This document shows positions 46,054 to 52,916 of a DNA stretch of 64,000 nt, in pieces. The DNA comes from an uncultured Lachnospira sp. (GTDB lineage Bacteria; Bacillota; Clostridia; Lachnospirales; Lachnospiraceae), in the NCBI GenBank assembly GCA_934359185.1, contig CAKRLE010000005.1, forward strand, positions 120,498-184,497. Reading direction: 5' to 3'. The first letter of the stretch is position 1; each line of letters starts with the position of its first letter. The notes beneath the pieces were generated by a model. That model was not told the origin of the DNA. It worked only from the letters and a program-made list of their open reading frames with translations, and made no database searches. Made by a program: the position numbers and the translations under genes.

Positions 46054-46264
46054 ATCTATTTGCATAATCAATCAAAATCTTTTTGCAACTATTGCAACGA
46101 TAAGCTTCACAATGAGGGATTCCGCCTGAACCTTTACTCAACTCCAAATCGTCCGATTTTTTAATACGAAAAACTTTTGTCACATTATCAACTGCAAAAG
46201 TAATATCTCGTGAGCTCATTAGGTATCCTCTTATCATTTCTTCACCACAATATGGACATTTCAT
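46052..46264 (-). CDS. Zinc-ribbon protein, PF20097/DUF6487-like
   Basis: 70 residues. MKCPYCGEEMIRGYLMSS at the N-terminus and AYRCNSCKKILIDY at the C-terminus supply two CxxC pairs for one zinc. The pattern matches the small PF20097 family. AGGAGG lies nine bases before the ATG. Role unknown. Confidence 0.85.
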   Translation of the reverse strand: MKCPYCGEEMIRGYLMSSRDITFAVDNVTKVFRIKKSDDLELSKGSGGIPHCEAYRCNSCKKILIDYANR

Positions 46265-46281
46265 GCTGCTTTACCTCCTAT

Positions 46282-46294
46282 AACTTCCGATTTT
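46282..46294. repeat. AACTTCC border repeat, copy 5
   Basis: AACTTCCGATTTT between the GNAT stop (46303) and the Zn-ribbon ribosome site. Confidence 0.55.
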
Positions 46295-46302
46295 CAGCAA
46301 TG

Positions 46303-46758
46303 TTATTTTTTATCAATGAGTTCAATTTTAAAGATGTTCTGCTGCCATTTCATTACATAATCTTTTTCGCCAGTAGCTTCGTCCAGACCTTCTCCTTGAA
46401 TTTCAAAGCCCTCTCTTTTATAAAAATGTATTGCCCTTACATTCTTCTGGTATACATTTAAATATAATCTATTCTTTCTACATTTTATATAATCTAATAA
46501 ACATTTACCAACGCCATGTGACTGCTTTCCATCACAGACAAAAATGCCCTCTATATATTCACCGTTCAATCCCACAAAGCCTTCTATATTATGATTATTC
46601 TCATATACATAGACTTCCGCTTGCTGCAACAGTTCCTTAACTAATTCAAAATTACTTTTCCAGTATTCGGCAGAAATGAAATTATGCGCTTTCAGGTTAG
46701 CTTCTAACCATATGTCAGCAACCGCATTTATATCTGCCTTATGTAATTCTCTAATCAC
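46303..46758 (-). CDS. GNAT N-acetyltransferase
   Basis: 151 residues, starting GTG at 46758 with AGGAGAG eight bases upstream. YIEGIFVCDGKQSHGVGKCLLDYIK contains the acetyl-CoA loop (QSHGVG), and LNVYQKNVRAIHFYKREGFE is the typical motif B. Close in pattern to YjaB/RimI-like acetyltransferases. Target unknown. Confidence 0.9.
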   Translation of the reverse strand: MIRELHKADINAVADIWLEANLKAHNFISAEYWKSNFELVKELLQQAEVYVYENNHNIEGFVGLNGEYIEGIFVCDGKQSHGVGKCLLDYIKCRKNRLYLNVYQKNVRAIHFYKREGFEIQGEGLDEATGEKDYVMKWQQNIFKIELIDKK

Positions 46759-46820
46759 AATAATTTCTCTCCTGCAATATGAAAATTATATATCAATCAC
46801 CCAATAATACTTATATGCAT

Positions 46821-46843
46821 AAACCGGAACTAAACCAGAACTT
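46821..46843. repeat. AACTTCC border repeat, copy 6 (diverged)
   Basis: AAACCGGAACTAAACCAGAACTT: two half-sites in tandem orientation between the metalloprotease stop and the GNAT start. Confidence 0.4.
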
Positions 46844-46859
46844 ATGTATCCAACAAACA

Positions 46860-47486
46860 CTATTTGTACCAGTAAAACCCATTATTTTGAGTATGAACTG
46901 ACGCGCCCTTAGGTACTTGTTTACAAATAATGTGAACATCCATATAATCCGGCATAGGAGAAAGCATACCAATAATTCCCATTGGAATACATATTCCTGA
47001 AAGAAATGCATTAGGTGGGGATAAAAGAAATGCAGACAATGGTATTATACCTAGAAGCATAGGCATTAAACTCATTACGATAAATCGTCGTTTGCTGATT
47101 GGTTCATGACATACTGCAAACGCAGCAAACTTTTTTAAACATATTCCTATATAAACTTTTTGACCTTTTTCATAACAAATCCCATGTAAAGCTTCATGAA
47201 CAGGCATTAACAGCAGCCCAAGTATTATTCCTAATGGAACATATATAGGATTCATTGCTCTTTCACACATAACAAACCATTTAATGTATATTATCGCATA
47301 ACTAAAAATAAGTGGTAAAACACCATATGGTAAGCTGCTTTTAAAAATATTATCTGGTCTTTCTATTAGTTTTGCATTGTCTGGCAACGCATTTTCTGGA
47401 AAATCTGTATCCCATGATTTGTTACCGCACCATATTATTTCAGGCATAAATACAGAATACTTCTGCATTTTTTCTTTTTTTGTCAT
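46860..47486 (-). CDS. Membrane zinc metalloprotease (DUF3267-like)
   Basis: 208 residues with about four TM helices. VHEALHGICYEKG gives the HExxH zinc motif in a membrane helix, the feature of DUF3267 and related M50-like proteins. The ATG at 47486 follows four bases after the first base of the stop of the maltose-acetyltransferase remnant. Its ribosome site is weak (GGGAATTG), so it may rely on the remnant's transcript. Substrate unknown. Confidence 0.8.
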   Translation of the reverse strand: MTKKEKMQKYSVFMPEIIWCGNKSWDTDFPENALPDNAKLIERPDNIFKSSLPYGVLPLIFSYAIIYIKWFVMCERAMNPIYVPLGIILGLLLMPVHEALHGICYEKGQKVYIGICLKKFAAFAVCHEPISKRRFIVMSLMPMLLGIIPLSAFLLSPPNAFLSGICIPMGIIGMLSPMPDYMDVHIICKQVPKGASVHTQNNGFYWYK

Positions 47487-47487
47487 T

Positions 47488-47797
47488 TTATTCAATTCCC
47501 ATTCTTTTTAGATAATCCGTCTTATCACCAACAGTAACACCCGGTACAACCTTTACATCTCCGCCGAGCCATACATTCTTTCCAATATGGATGGGTTTAC
47601 CATAACAACCACCATTTATTCTTTCTGTTGCATCAGTAGAATGATTCGCCGCATACAGCCCCATATTAGGTCCGAGTAATGTATGTGAACCAATTGTTAC
47701 CTCTGCACAATCTGATTACGCAGTTCAACTTCTTCATCATCGGTTTTATTGTAAGCCTTGAACAGCTTTTTCGCTGCAACTTTTCCCATTCTGTCAT
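47488..47797 (-). pseudogene. Decayed maltose/galactoside O-acetyltransferase (maa-like)
   Basis: Frames from ATG 47797 and neighbours contain pieces of the left-handed-helix acetyltransferase. They are MTEWEKLQ, then in another frame AKKLFKAYNKTDDEEVELRNQ, then in a third VTIGSHTLLGPNMGLYAANH and KPIHIGKNVWLGGDVKVV to a stop at 47488. Several stretches, including part of the N-terminal domain and the catalytic middle, are missing. The remaining coil ends PGVTVGDKTDYLKRMGIE. It is a remnant with at least two frameshifts and deletions. Confidence 0.85.
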
Positions 47798-47822
47798 TTG
47801 TTTTTTCCTTTTTTATTAAGTG

Positions 47823-47845
47823 CCATTATTGCCTGGCACTGATGG
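47823..47845. repeat. GTGCCTGGCAC palindrome family, copy 2
   Basis: CCATTATTGCCTGGCACTGATGG, just after the 47847 gene. Matches the loop region at 39786-39806 and the copy at 48929. Confidence 0.6.
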
Positions 47846-47846
47846 C

Positions 47847-48392
47847 TTATACTCTCTTATAAATAATTGGTTCATCATATCCAAATGTTCTTTTTCCATT
47901 AACTTCCATGCTTTCAGATACTTCCAGGCAGCTATCGGAAAACTTTTCCCAAAGCTTAAATGTCATTACCGGAGAAAACTGGCTTGTGCTGCCTCCCTCC
48001 CAGACTCCATTCTTTTCATGGTAAAGTGCCGGTATAAACTTTTCGGATTTTTTCATTTCAGCATAATCAACATCCTTCATGGAATTATATGAAAATGTAT
48101 TCTTATCTTCTCCTGCTGGAATTTCATATGAAGAAAGAAGAATCCCATCCTCAGTTTCTGTGATAAGGAAAATGTGTGGTGATGCGTGGCGTTTTCCATT
48201 GATTTCATAATAACTTTCTTCAACAACAAATTTTCCATTAAAATCCTTAGGAATATTTTTTATTTTACCATTACATATGGTATTGATGTGTTCTGCATAA
48301 GGATATATTTTTCCTTCCTTCTGCATCATATCAAACTGCTCTTTGTTATCAAAATGTCCTGTCATCATTCCTGTAAATTTATCAAGTTTCAT
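47847..48392 (-). CDS. Uncharacterised 181-aa protein (weak CpcT/CpeT-like pattern)
   Basis: Begins MKLDKFTGMMTGHFDNKEQF. HFDNKEQF, FVVEESYYEINGKR and HIFLITETEDGIL resemble by eye the order of motifs in CpcT/CpeT-type beta-barrel proteins (FSNxxQ; EQxY), but this is not reliable. It is soluble and has no signal peptide. GGAGG lies about nine bases before the ATG. A direct repeat (AAATTTGGCTTATTGAAA) lies just upstream at 48415. Confidence 0.6.
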   Translation of the reverse strand: MKLDKFTGMMTGHFDNKEQFDMMQKEGKIYPYAEHINTICNGKIKNIPKDFNGKFVVEESYYEINGKRHASPHIFLITETEDGILLSSYEIPAGEDKNTFSYNSMKDVDYAEMKKSEKFIPALYHEKNGVWEGGSTSQFSPVMTFKLWEKFSDSCLEVSESMEVNGKRTFGYDEPIIYKRV

Positions 48393-48414
48393 CTTATTTT
48401 TACCTCCAGATATT

Positions 48415-48432
48415 AAATTTGGCTTATTGAAA
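48415..48432. repeat. 18-bp direct repeat, left copy
   Basis: AAATTTGGCTTATTGAAA; an identical copy lies at 48958-48975. The two flank the MNT/HEPN gene pair. Confidence 0.8.
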
Positions 48433-48437
48433 GCTTT

Positions 48438-48602
48438 TTATCCCCAATCACTCTCCGCTTCATCCAGTTTCTTTACAAGTGTATCTTTCAGAACTGTAAA
48501 AGCAGGAATAAAAATATCACGTATCTGCGTAATTAATTCGTCTACTTCCTCTTCATTATATATATGAACAGAAGTATTTCGTTTTTTAACATAAGAAGCC
48601 AT
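48438..48602 (-). pseudogene. N-terminally truncated HEPN (HepT-like / HI0074-like) toxin fragment
   Basis: 54 residues from ATG 48602. The segment KKRNTSVHIYNEEEVDELI contains RNTSVHIY, which fits the RX4HXY motif of HEPN RNase toxins and matches the C-terminal part of nucleotidyltransferase substrate-binding (HI0074) proteins. The first about 80 residues, including the N-terminal helices, are absent, and the region before it is the MNT gene end. It is probably a broken toxin, but a short translated product remains possible. Confidence 0.65.
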
Positions 48603-48614
48603 ATTTCAGAGTTA

Positions 48615-48899
48615 TCAAGCTTCTTCATAAATCACGATACCATCCTTCTCTATCTCTTCTTTTAATTCTGCTGAAATTGGTGCATCTGCCTGTACAATAT
48701 CAAACATCAGAAGTGAATTTATTTTTTCTTTGACATCCCAATAAAAGCCGTCAAAATCTCCACCATATACAGCAATATCCACGTCACTTCTCTCTGTATT
48801 CGTGCCCCTTGCACGAGAACCAAACAGTATCACTTTGGTAATAGAATGTTCCTTTGCAAACGAAAATAGCTCTCCAATATTTGATCTGGTAAATTGCAT
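48615..48899 (-). CDS. Minimal nucleotidyltransferase (MNT; MntA/HI0073-like)
   Basis: 94 residues. GSRARGTNTERSDVDIAVYGG fits GSX10DXD exactly, the active site of MntA-type nucleotidyltransferases. Such enzymes modify their HEPN toxin partner (polyadenylation of its Tyr) and so act as antitoxin. The partner here is a 54-aa fragment 13 bases downstream. The MNT itself looks intact. AGAGGTGG lies about ten bases before the ATG. Confidence 0.88.
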   Translation of the reverse strand: MQFTRSNIGELFSFAKEHSITKVILFGSRARGTNTERSDVDIAVYGGDFDGFYWDVKEKINSLLMFDIVQADAPISAELKEEIEKDGIVIYEEA

Positions 48900-48928
48900 T
48901 TCATATTAAATATCCACCTCTTTATATA

Positions 48929-48952
48929 CCCATTAGTACCTGGCACCAATGG
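48929..48952. repeat. GTGCCTGGCAC palindrome family, copy 3
   Basis: CCCATTAGTACCTGG and then CACCAATGG, upstream of the MNT gene, related to the copies at 39786 and 47823. Confidence 0.6.
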
Positions 48953-48957
48953 CTCCC

Positions 48958-48975
48958 AAATTTGGCTTATTGAAA
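48958..48975. repeat. 18-bp direct repeat, right copy
   Basis: AAATTTGGCTTATTGAAA, identical to 48415-48432. Confidence 0.8.
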
Positions 48976-49145
48976 ACTTTTTTATGATTTCAGCCAAAAT
49001 GATAGTGTTTACACTTCGCTAAACTAATCTTTTTTCTCTCAGTTCATGGAAACACGAAAAAATCCGAAATAATCATGTTTTCTGGATTTTTTACAGAATT
49101 TCATACTATTTTATCCAATTCTTCAAGAAATACTTACCACCTGTC

Positions 49146-49637
49146 CTACACCCTCTCATACGCAATACGTGGCGAGCCATCCTCTATATGTATAATCCCG
49201 CGTTTCCTGAACCCGCACTTTTCCAATGCACGCTGCATGACCTTGTTATCATTGTGGGTGTCTATGCGCAGGTGCGAAATCCTGCCAGAACAGTATTCAG
49301 CCACAGTTCTTACCATCCCTTTTACCTTACCATCACTCGCAACCCTGTGAATGACACCATATTCTGCGTCATCCATCCAGCTTCCATCCTCTATCACCTT
49401 ATATGTGTCATCTTCCCCTATAAAAAACACAAATACACCATGAATACAGTCATCATCCTTAACAACATAAAGCTGCCCCGCTGCAATATCAGACCACAGC
49501 AACACCTGTGGAGGATAGTTATCCTTCCACTGGGTTGCATTACCTGTCTCTTTCATAAATTGTCTTGCCTGCTCATATATCGCCATGATTTGTGGCATGT
49601 CATTTTCAGAAGCTTTACTGATTACTAAATCCGACAT
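49146..49637 (-). CDS. GNAT N-acetyltransferase
   Basis: 163 residues. ISKASENDMPQIMAIYEQAR at the N-terminus, YGVIHRVASDGKVKGMVRTV for the acetyl-CoA region, LRIDTHNDNKVMQRALEKCGF at the end. The Q/RxxGxG/A loop is replaced by GKVKGM, a variation seen in some GNATs. ATG at 49637 has GGGGA eight bases upstream; longer starts at 49652 or 49673 are possible. It follows mtnN by 36 bases and is probably co-transcribed with it. Confidence 0.88.
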   Translation of the reverse strand: MSDLVISKASENDMPQIMAIYEQARQFMKETGNATQWKDNYPPQVLLWSDIAAGQLYVVKDDDCIHGVFVFFIGEDDTYKVIEDGSWMDDAEYGVIHRVASDGKVKGMVRTVAEYCSGRISHLRIDTHNDNKVMQRALEKCGFRKRGIIHIEDGSPRIAYERV

Positions 49638-49673
49638 AATCTGAATCCCCATTAAATCAATTTCCAAAAGCAA

Positions 49674-50366
49674 TTAAATCTCAGCTACAAATTCCTTTAT
49701 AAGCTTGACACCATTAGCAATTGCCTGTTTTTCAAATGTTGGATAATCAACAGTTGCACTATCATCTGCCTTGTCTGATATAGCACGGATAATTACAAAT
49801 GGAACCTTATTAAGATACGCTGTGTGCGCAATTGATGCTCCTTCCATCTCTGTACAGAAGCCGTTAAAATTCTTAGTAATTCTCTCCTTAACTGCCTTAT
49901 CAGAAATGAACTGGTCACCGCTTACAATACGTCCAACATGTGTTCCTATCTCTGGAATAACCTTTGCACATACATTTTTAGCAACCTCTATAAGATGCTT
50001 GTCTGCTGGAAAAGATAATGTATCCATTCTTGGAACCTGACCTAATGGGTAACCAAAATTAGTTGCATCCATATCATGATGAAGAACATCACTTGATATA
50101 ACAATGTCTCCGATATCAATAGCTGCATTTAAAGAACCTGCAATTCCTGTGTTGATAACATAATCAACCTTAAAATCATCTACAAGAATCTGTGTACAGA
50201 TGGCAGCATTAACCTTGCCAATACCGCTGACAACAATAACAACATCCTTTCCAGAGAGCTTGCCAGCCTTAAATGTCATAGATGCCTTAGTTTCCTCCCT
50301 CTCAACATCCATCACAGCTACAATCTGCTCAACCTCTTCCTGCATTGCTCCAATAATTCCTATCAT
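49674..50366 (-). CDS. mtnN: 5'-methylthioadenosine/S-adenosylhomocysteine nucleosidase
   Basis: 230 residues. GIIGAMQEEVEQI at the start, INTGIAGSL (about 77-85) and DQFISDKAV (about 154-162) carry the purine/ribose site. EMEGASIAH contains the catalytic Glu-Met-Glu, and RAISDKADD holds the catalytic Asp. It removes adenine from MTA and SAH, recycling methylation and polyamine by-products. GGAG lies eight bases before the ATG at 50366; the longer frame from 50405 is not supported. Confidence 0.95.
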   Translation of the reverse strand: MIGIIGAMQEEVEQIVAVMDVEREETKASMTFKAGKLSGKDVVIVVSGIGKVNAAICTQILVDDFKVDYVINTGIAGSLNAAIDIGDIVISSDVLHHDMDATNFGYPLGQVPRMDTLSFPADKHLIEVAKNVCAKVIPEIGTHVGRIVSGDQFISDKAVKERITKNFNGFCTEMEGASIAHTAYLNKVPFVIIRAISDKADDSATVDYPTFEKQAIANGVKLIKEFVAEI

Positions 50367-50475
50367 AAAGTTATCTCCATTCCTGCCCATCCGGGCATAT
50401 ATCATAATTTAATATGCATTTCTGGCATCAAGACATCTGAAAGTCTGCACTACAGCCCTGTCATACCTATCTGTA

Positions 50476-50504
50476 ATTGTACGAAAATCACCATGATAAT
50501 GCAA
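50476..50504 (-). promoter_or_regulatory. Sigma-A promoter of mtnN
   Basis: On the minus strand TTGCAT and TACAAT with a 17-base spacer; leader about 105 bases. Confidence 0.6.
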
Positions 50505-50591
50505 CCACAATTGTATTAAACGGCTAAACGTGCTATACTTATGCCTGCTGGAAGCCACATCTCGCACATCAGTTATGGCTTCATGACTAAA

Positions 50592-50620
50592 TTAACAATT
50601 ACTATTATAATTATTATATT
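50592..50620 (+). promoter_or_regulatory. Putative promoter of the TSCPD/radical SAM/murG operon
   Basis: TTAACA and TATATT with a 17-base spacer. The surroundings are very AT-rich, so alternatives exist. Confidence 0.4.
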
Positions 50621-50652
50621 AATACATGCGATGTGCAGAAATGGAGTTACTT

Positions 50653-50901
50653 ATGAAATACATGACAAAGGGCGTATGTTCAAGATCTATTGATTTTGAT
50701 GTTGTTGACAATAAAGTTACTAACGTAAAATTTGAAGGTGGATGTTCTGGCAATACGCAGGGTGTTGCAGCTCTTGTAGAGGGTATGGACATTGACGAAG
50801 CTATCAAGCGCATGAAGAACATCAAATGTGGTTTCAAGCCAACATCCTGTCCTGACCAGCTTGCTATTGCTCTTGAGCAATACAAAGCAGCGAACCAGTA
50901 A
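50653..50901 (+). CDS. TSCPD-domain protein (TIGR03905-like)
   Basis: 82 residues from ATG 50653 (GGAG six bases upstream). MKYMTKGVCSRSIDFDV, FEGGCSGNTQGVAALVEGM and CGFKPTSCPDQLA define the domain, named for the TSCPD sequence. Three or four conserved Cys suggest metal binding. The domain also occurs fused to class II ribonucleotide reductases; the stand-alone form has no known role. The stop codon overlaps the radical SAM start by one base. Confidence 0.88.
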   Translation: MKYMTKGVCSRSIDFDVVDNKVTNVKFEGGCSGNTQGVAALVEGMDIDEAIKRMKNIKCGFKPTSCPDQLAIALEQYKAANQ

Positions 50902-51704
50902 TGGGAAAATATCGCATTACCCGGTTTAAACGCGCATATATTGAAATAACAAGTTCATGCAATCTTTCCTGCTCTTTTTGTCAGGAAACAAGGCGTCCTG
51001 TTCATTTTATGTCTATTGAACAATTCGGACATGTAATTAAAGAAATTAAACCATTCACTAATTTTATATATCTGCATGTCAAAGGCGAACCTCTGCTTCA
51101 TCCAGACCTTGAACAGATGCTTTTCGTATGCAAAAAAGAAGGTATTCAGGTTAATATCACTACTAATGGCACACTGCTGAAGAAAAATCTTGATATTCTG
51201 ACGGTGACACCTGTTCATCAGATTAATGTCTCACTTCACAGTGCAGATGATAATGACTGCATCGACATGGATACATATTATAAAGAAGTATTTGCTTCGT
51301 GTGAGGAGATTATCGCTAAGACGCCGACAGAGATATCGCTTCGTCTGTGGACCACAACCAACGCTGACGGACTGTTTGGAACAAGAAACCTCGACATCAA
51401 AAAACAGCTTCACGTCAATGTACAGTCACCATTTGAATGGCCTGACGTAACTAATGATTATTGCAATGAGCGTGGTTTCTGCCAGGGACTCCGTACACAT
51501 TTTGCCATTCTTTGCGATGGCACAGTTGTTCCGTGCTGTCTTGATGGCAATGGTGTCATGAACCTTGGCAACATTTTCACAACACCTCTTGGTGATATAT
51601 TGGCAGGCAGGCGTGCCACAGATATATTTGATGGATTTAACAGGCGTTTCGCAGTTGAAAATCTGTGCATGCACTGTAGTTTCAAAGAACGATTTAACAA
51701 GTAA
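50901..51704 (+). CDS. Radical SAM/SPASM-domain protein
   Basis: 267 residues. The SAM-cluster motif TSSCNLSCSFCQ (CxxxCxxC, about 15-26) is intact. The C-terminal part has CDGTVVPCCLDGNG and LCMHC, a SPASM-type auxiliary cluster. It lies in a TAATG overlap with the TSCPD gene and upstream of murG. Without homologues at hand the substrate is not clear; SPASM proteins often modify peptides or other proteins. It begins directly after the TSCPD stop, with no separate ribosome site. Confidence 0.85.
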   Translation: MGKYRITRFKRAYIEITSSCNLSCSFCQETRRPVHFMSIEQFGHVIKEIKPFTNFIYLHVKGEPLLHPDLEQMLFVCKKEGIQVNITTNGTLLKKNLDILTVTPVHQINVSLHSADDNDCIDMDTYYKEVFASCEEIIAKTPTEISLRLWTTTNADGLFGTRNLDIKKQLHVNVQSPFEWPDVTNDYCNERGFCQGLRTHFAILCDGTVVPCCLDGNGVMNLGNIFTTPLGDILAGRRATDIFDGFNRRFAVENLCMHCSFKERFNK

Positions 51705-51775
51705 AATTATTGAACAAATCAGACATAACATTTATTCTGACATTATTATAACAGAAAGGTTAATGTGTAATTATC

Positions 51776-52840
51776 ATGAAAAAGATTATTTTGACAGGTG
51801 GGGGAACAGCCGGACACGTCACACCTAACATAGCTCTCATGCCATCTTTAAAAGAAGCCGGTTATGAGATATCTTATATCGGTTCTTACACTGGTATCGA
51901 GAAACAGCTTATCGAAGAAAAGGGTATACCTTACTATGGAATATCTTCTGGAAAACTCCGCCGTTATAAGAGTCTTAAAAATCTAAGCGACCCATTCCGT
52001 GTTATTCACGGATATTTTCAGGCAAGGAAGCTTATGGGAAAGATTAAGCCGGATATAGTATTCTCTAAGGGTGGATTTGTGTCAGTTCCTGTTGTTCTGG
52101 CTGCTGCCCACAAGCGCATCCCTGTTATTATTCATGAATCAGATATGACACCGGGACTTGCCAACAAGATAGCTATGCGCGGTGCTAAAAAGATATGCTG
52201 CAACTTCCCTGAAACACTGAAATATCTTCCTGAAAACAAGGCTGTCCTCACCGGTTCTCCTATAAGAAAAGAGCTTCTCACAGGAAACCGCCTCGAAGCT
52301 GCCAAATTATGTGGCTTCAATTCATTAAAGCCTGTAATTCTCGTTGTCGGTGGAAGTACTGGTGCAGTCAGGGTTAACGACGCTGTACGTGCGATACTGC
52401 CATCACTTCTTGAAGATTTTCAGGTTGTCCACCTGTGTGGTAAAGGAAAAACAGATGCTTCCCTTAACAACACTCCGGGATATGTACAATTTGAATATAT
52501 CAACGAGCAGATGCGCGACCTGTTCGCCCTCGCTGACATAGTTATATCAAGAGCTGGTGCTAATGCAATCTGCGAACTTCTCGCCCTGCATAAGCCTAAT
52601 CTTCTGATACCTTTATCTGCCAACGCAAGCCGTGGCGACCAGATTCTCAACGCCCGCTCATTCAAGGAACATGGCTATTCAATGGTAATGGAGGAGGAAG
52701 AAATCACTCCAGATAAGCTTCTTAATGCAGTGCATGAGCTGTACAAAAACAAAGAAACTTACATCAAGGCAATGGAATCAAGTCCACAGAGCGATGCGAT
52801 TGATACTATAATGGAACTTATCAAAAAAACTTCTAAATAA
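51776..52840 (+). CDS. murG: MurG, lipid II-forming GlcNAc transferase
   Basis: 354 residues. LTGGGTAGHVTPNIAL at the N-terminus is the GT28 glycine loop. HESDMTPGLANKIA and the C-terminal VISRAGANAICEL form the UDP-GlcNAc site. MurG adds GlcNAc to undecaprenyl-PP-MurNAc-pentapeptide at the membrane surface. The best ribosome site AAAGG is about 16 bases away, which is long. It follows the radical SAM gene by 71 bases and ends at a shared terminator. Confidence 0.95.
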   Translation: MKKIILTGGGTAGHVTPNIALMPSLKEAGYEISYIGSYTGIEKQLIEEKGIPYYGISSGKLRRYKSLKNLSDPFRVIHGYFQARKLMGKIKPDIVFSKGGFVSVPVVLAAAHKRIPVIIHESDMTPGLANKIAMRGAKKICCNFPETLKYLPENKAVLTGSPIRKELLTGNRLEAAKLCGFNSLKPVILVVGGSTGAVRVNDAVRAILPSLLEDFQVVHLCGKGKTDASLNNTPGYVQFEYINEQMRDLFALADIVISRAGANAICELLALHKPNLLIPLSANASRGDQILNARSFKEHGYSMVMEEEEITPDKLLNAVHELYKNKETYIKAMESSPQSDAIDTIMELIKKTSK

Positions 52841-52873
52841 ATATTTTTACATTATACCGCAATGTACACATAA

Positions 52874-52910
52874 AAAGTCCCGCAGCTAATTATAATAGCT
52901 ACGGGACTTT
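52874..52910. terminator. Terminator between murG and the convergent PfkB kinase
   Basis: The 15-base arms at 52874-52888 and 52896-52910 pair with one mismatch; T-rich on both flanks. Confidence 0.8.
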
Positions 52911-52916
52911 AATATC

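Noticed and set aside
43413..46843. Classical integron attC sites
   Set aside because: The border repeats are imperfect palindromes, but they do not show the RYYYAAC/GTTRRRY end pair clearly and no integron integrase is in the window.
39776..48952. CRISPR array from the recurring CCATTAGTGCC repeats
   Set aside because: Only three scattered copies, several kb apart, without regular spacers or cas genes.
50520..50580. GAAGCCA/TGGCTTC stem between mtnN and the TSCPD gene as a riboswitch
   Set aside because: Only seven paired bases with no known aptamer pattern; lies between divergent promoters.
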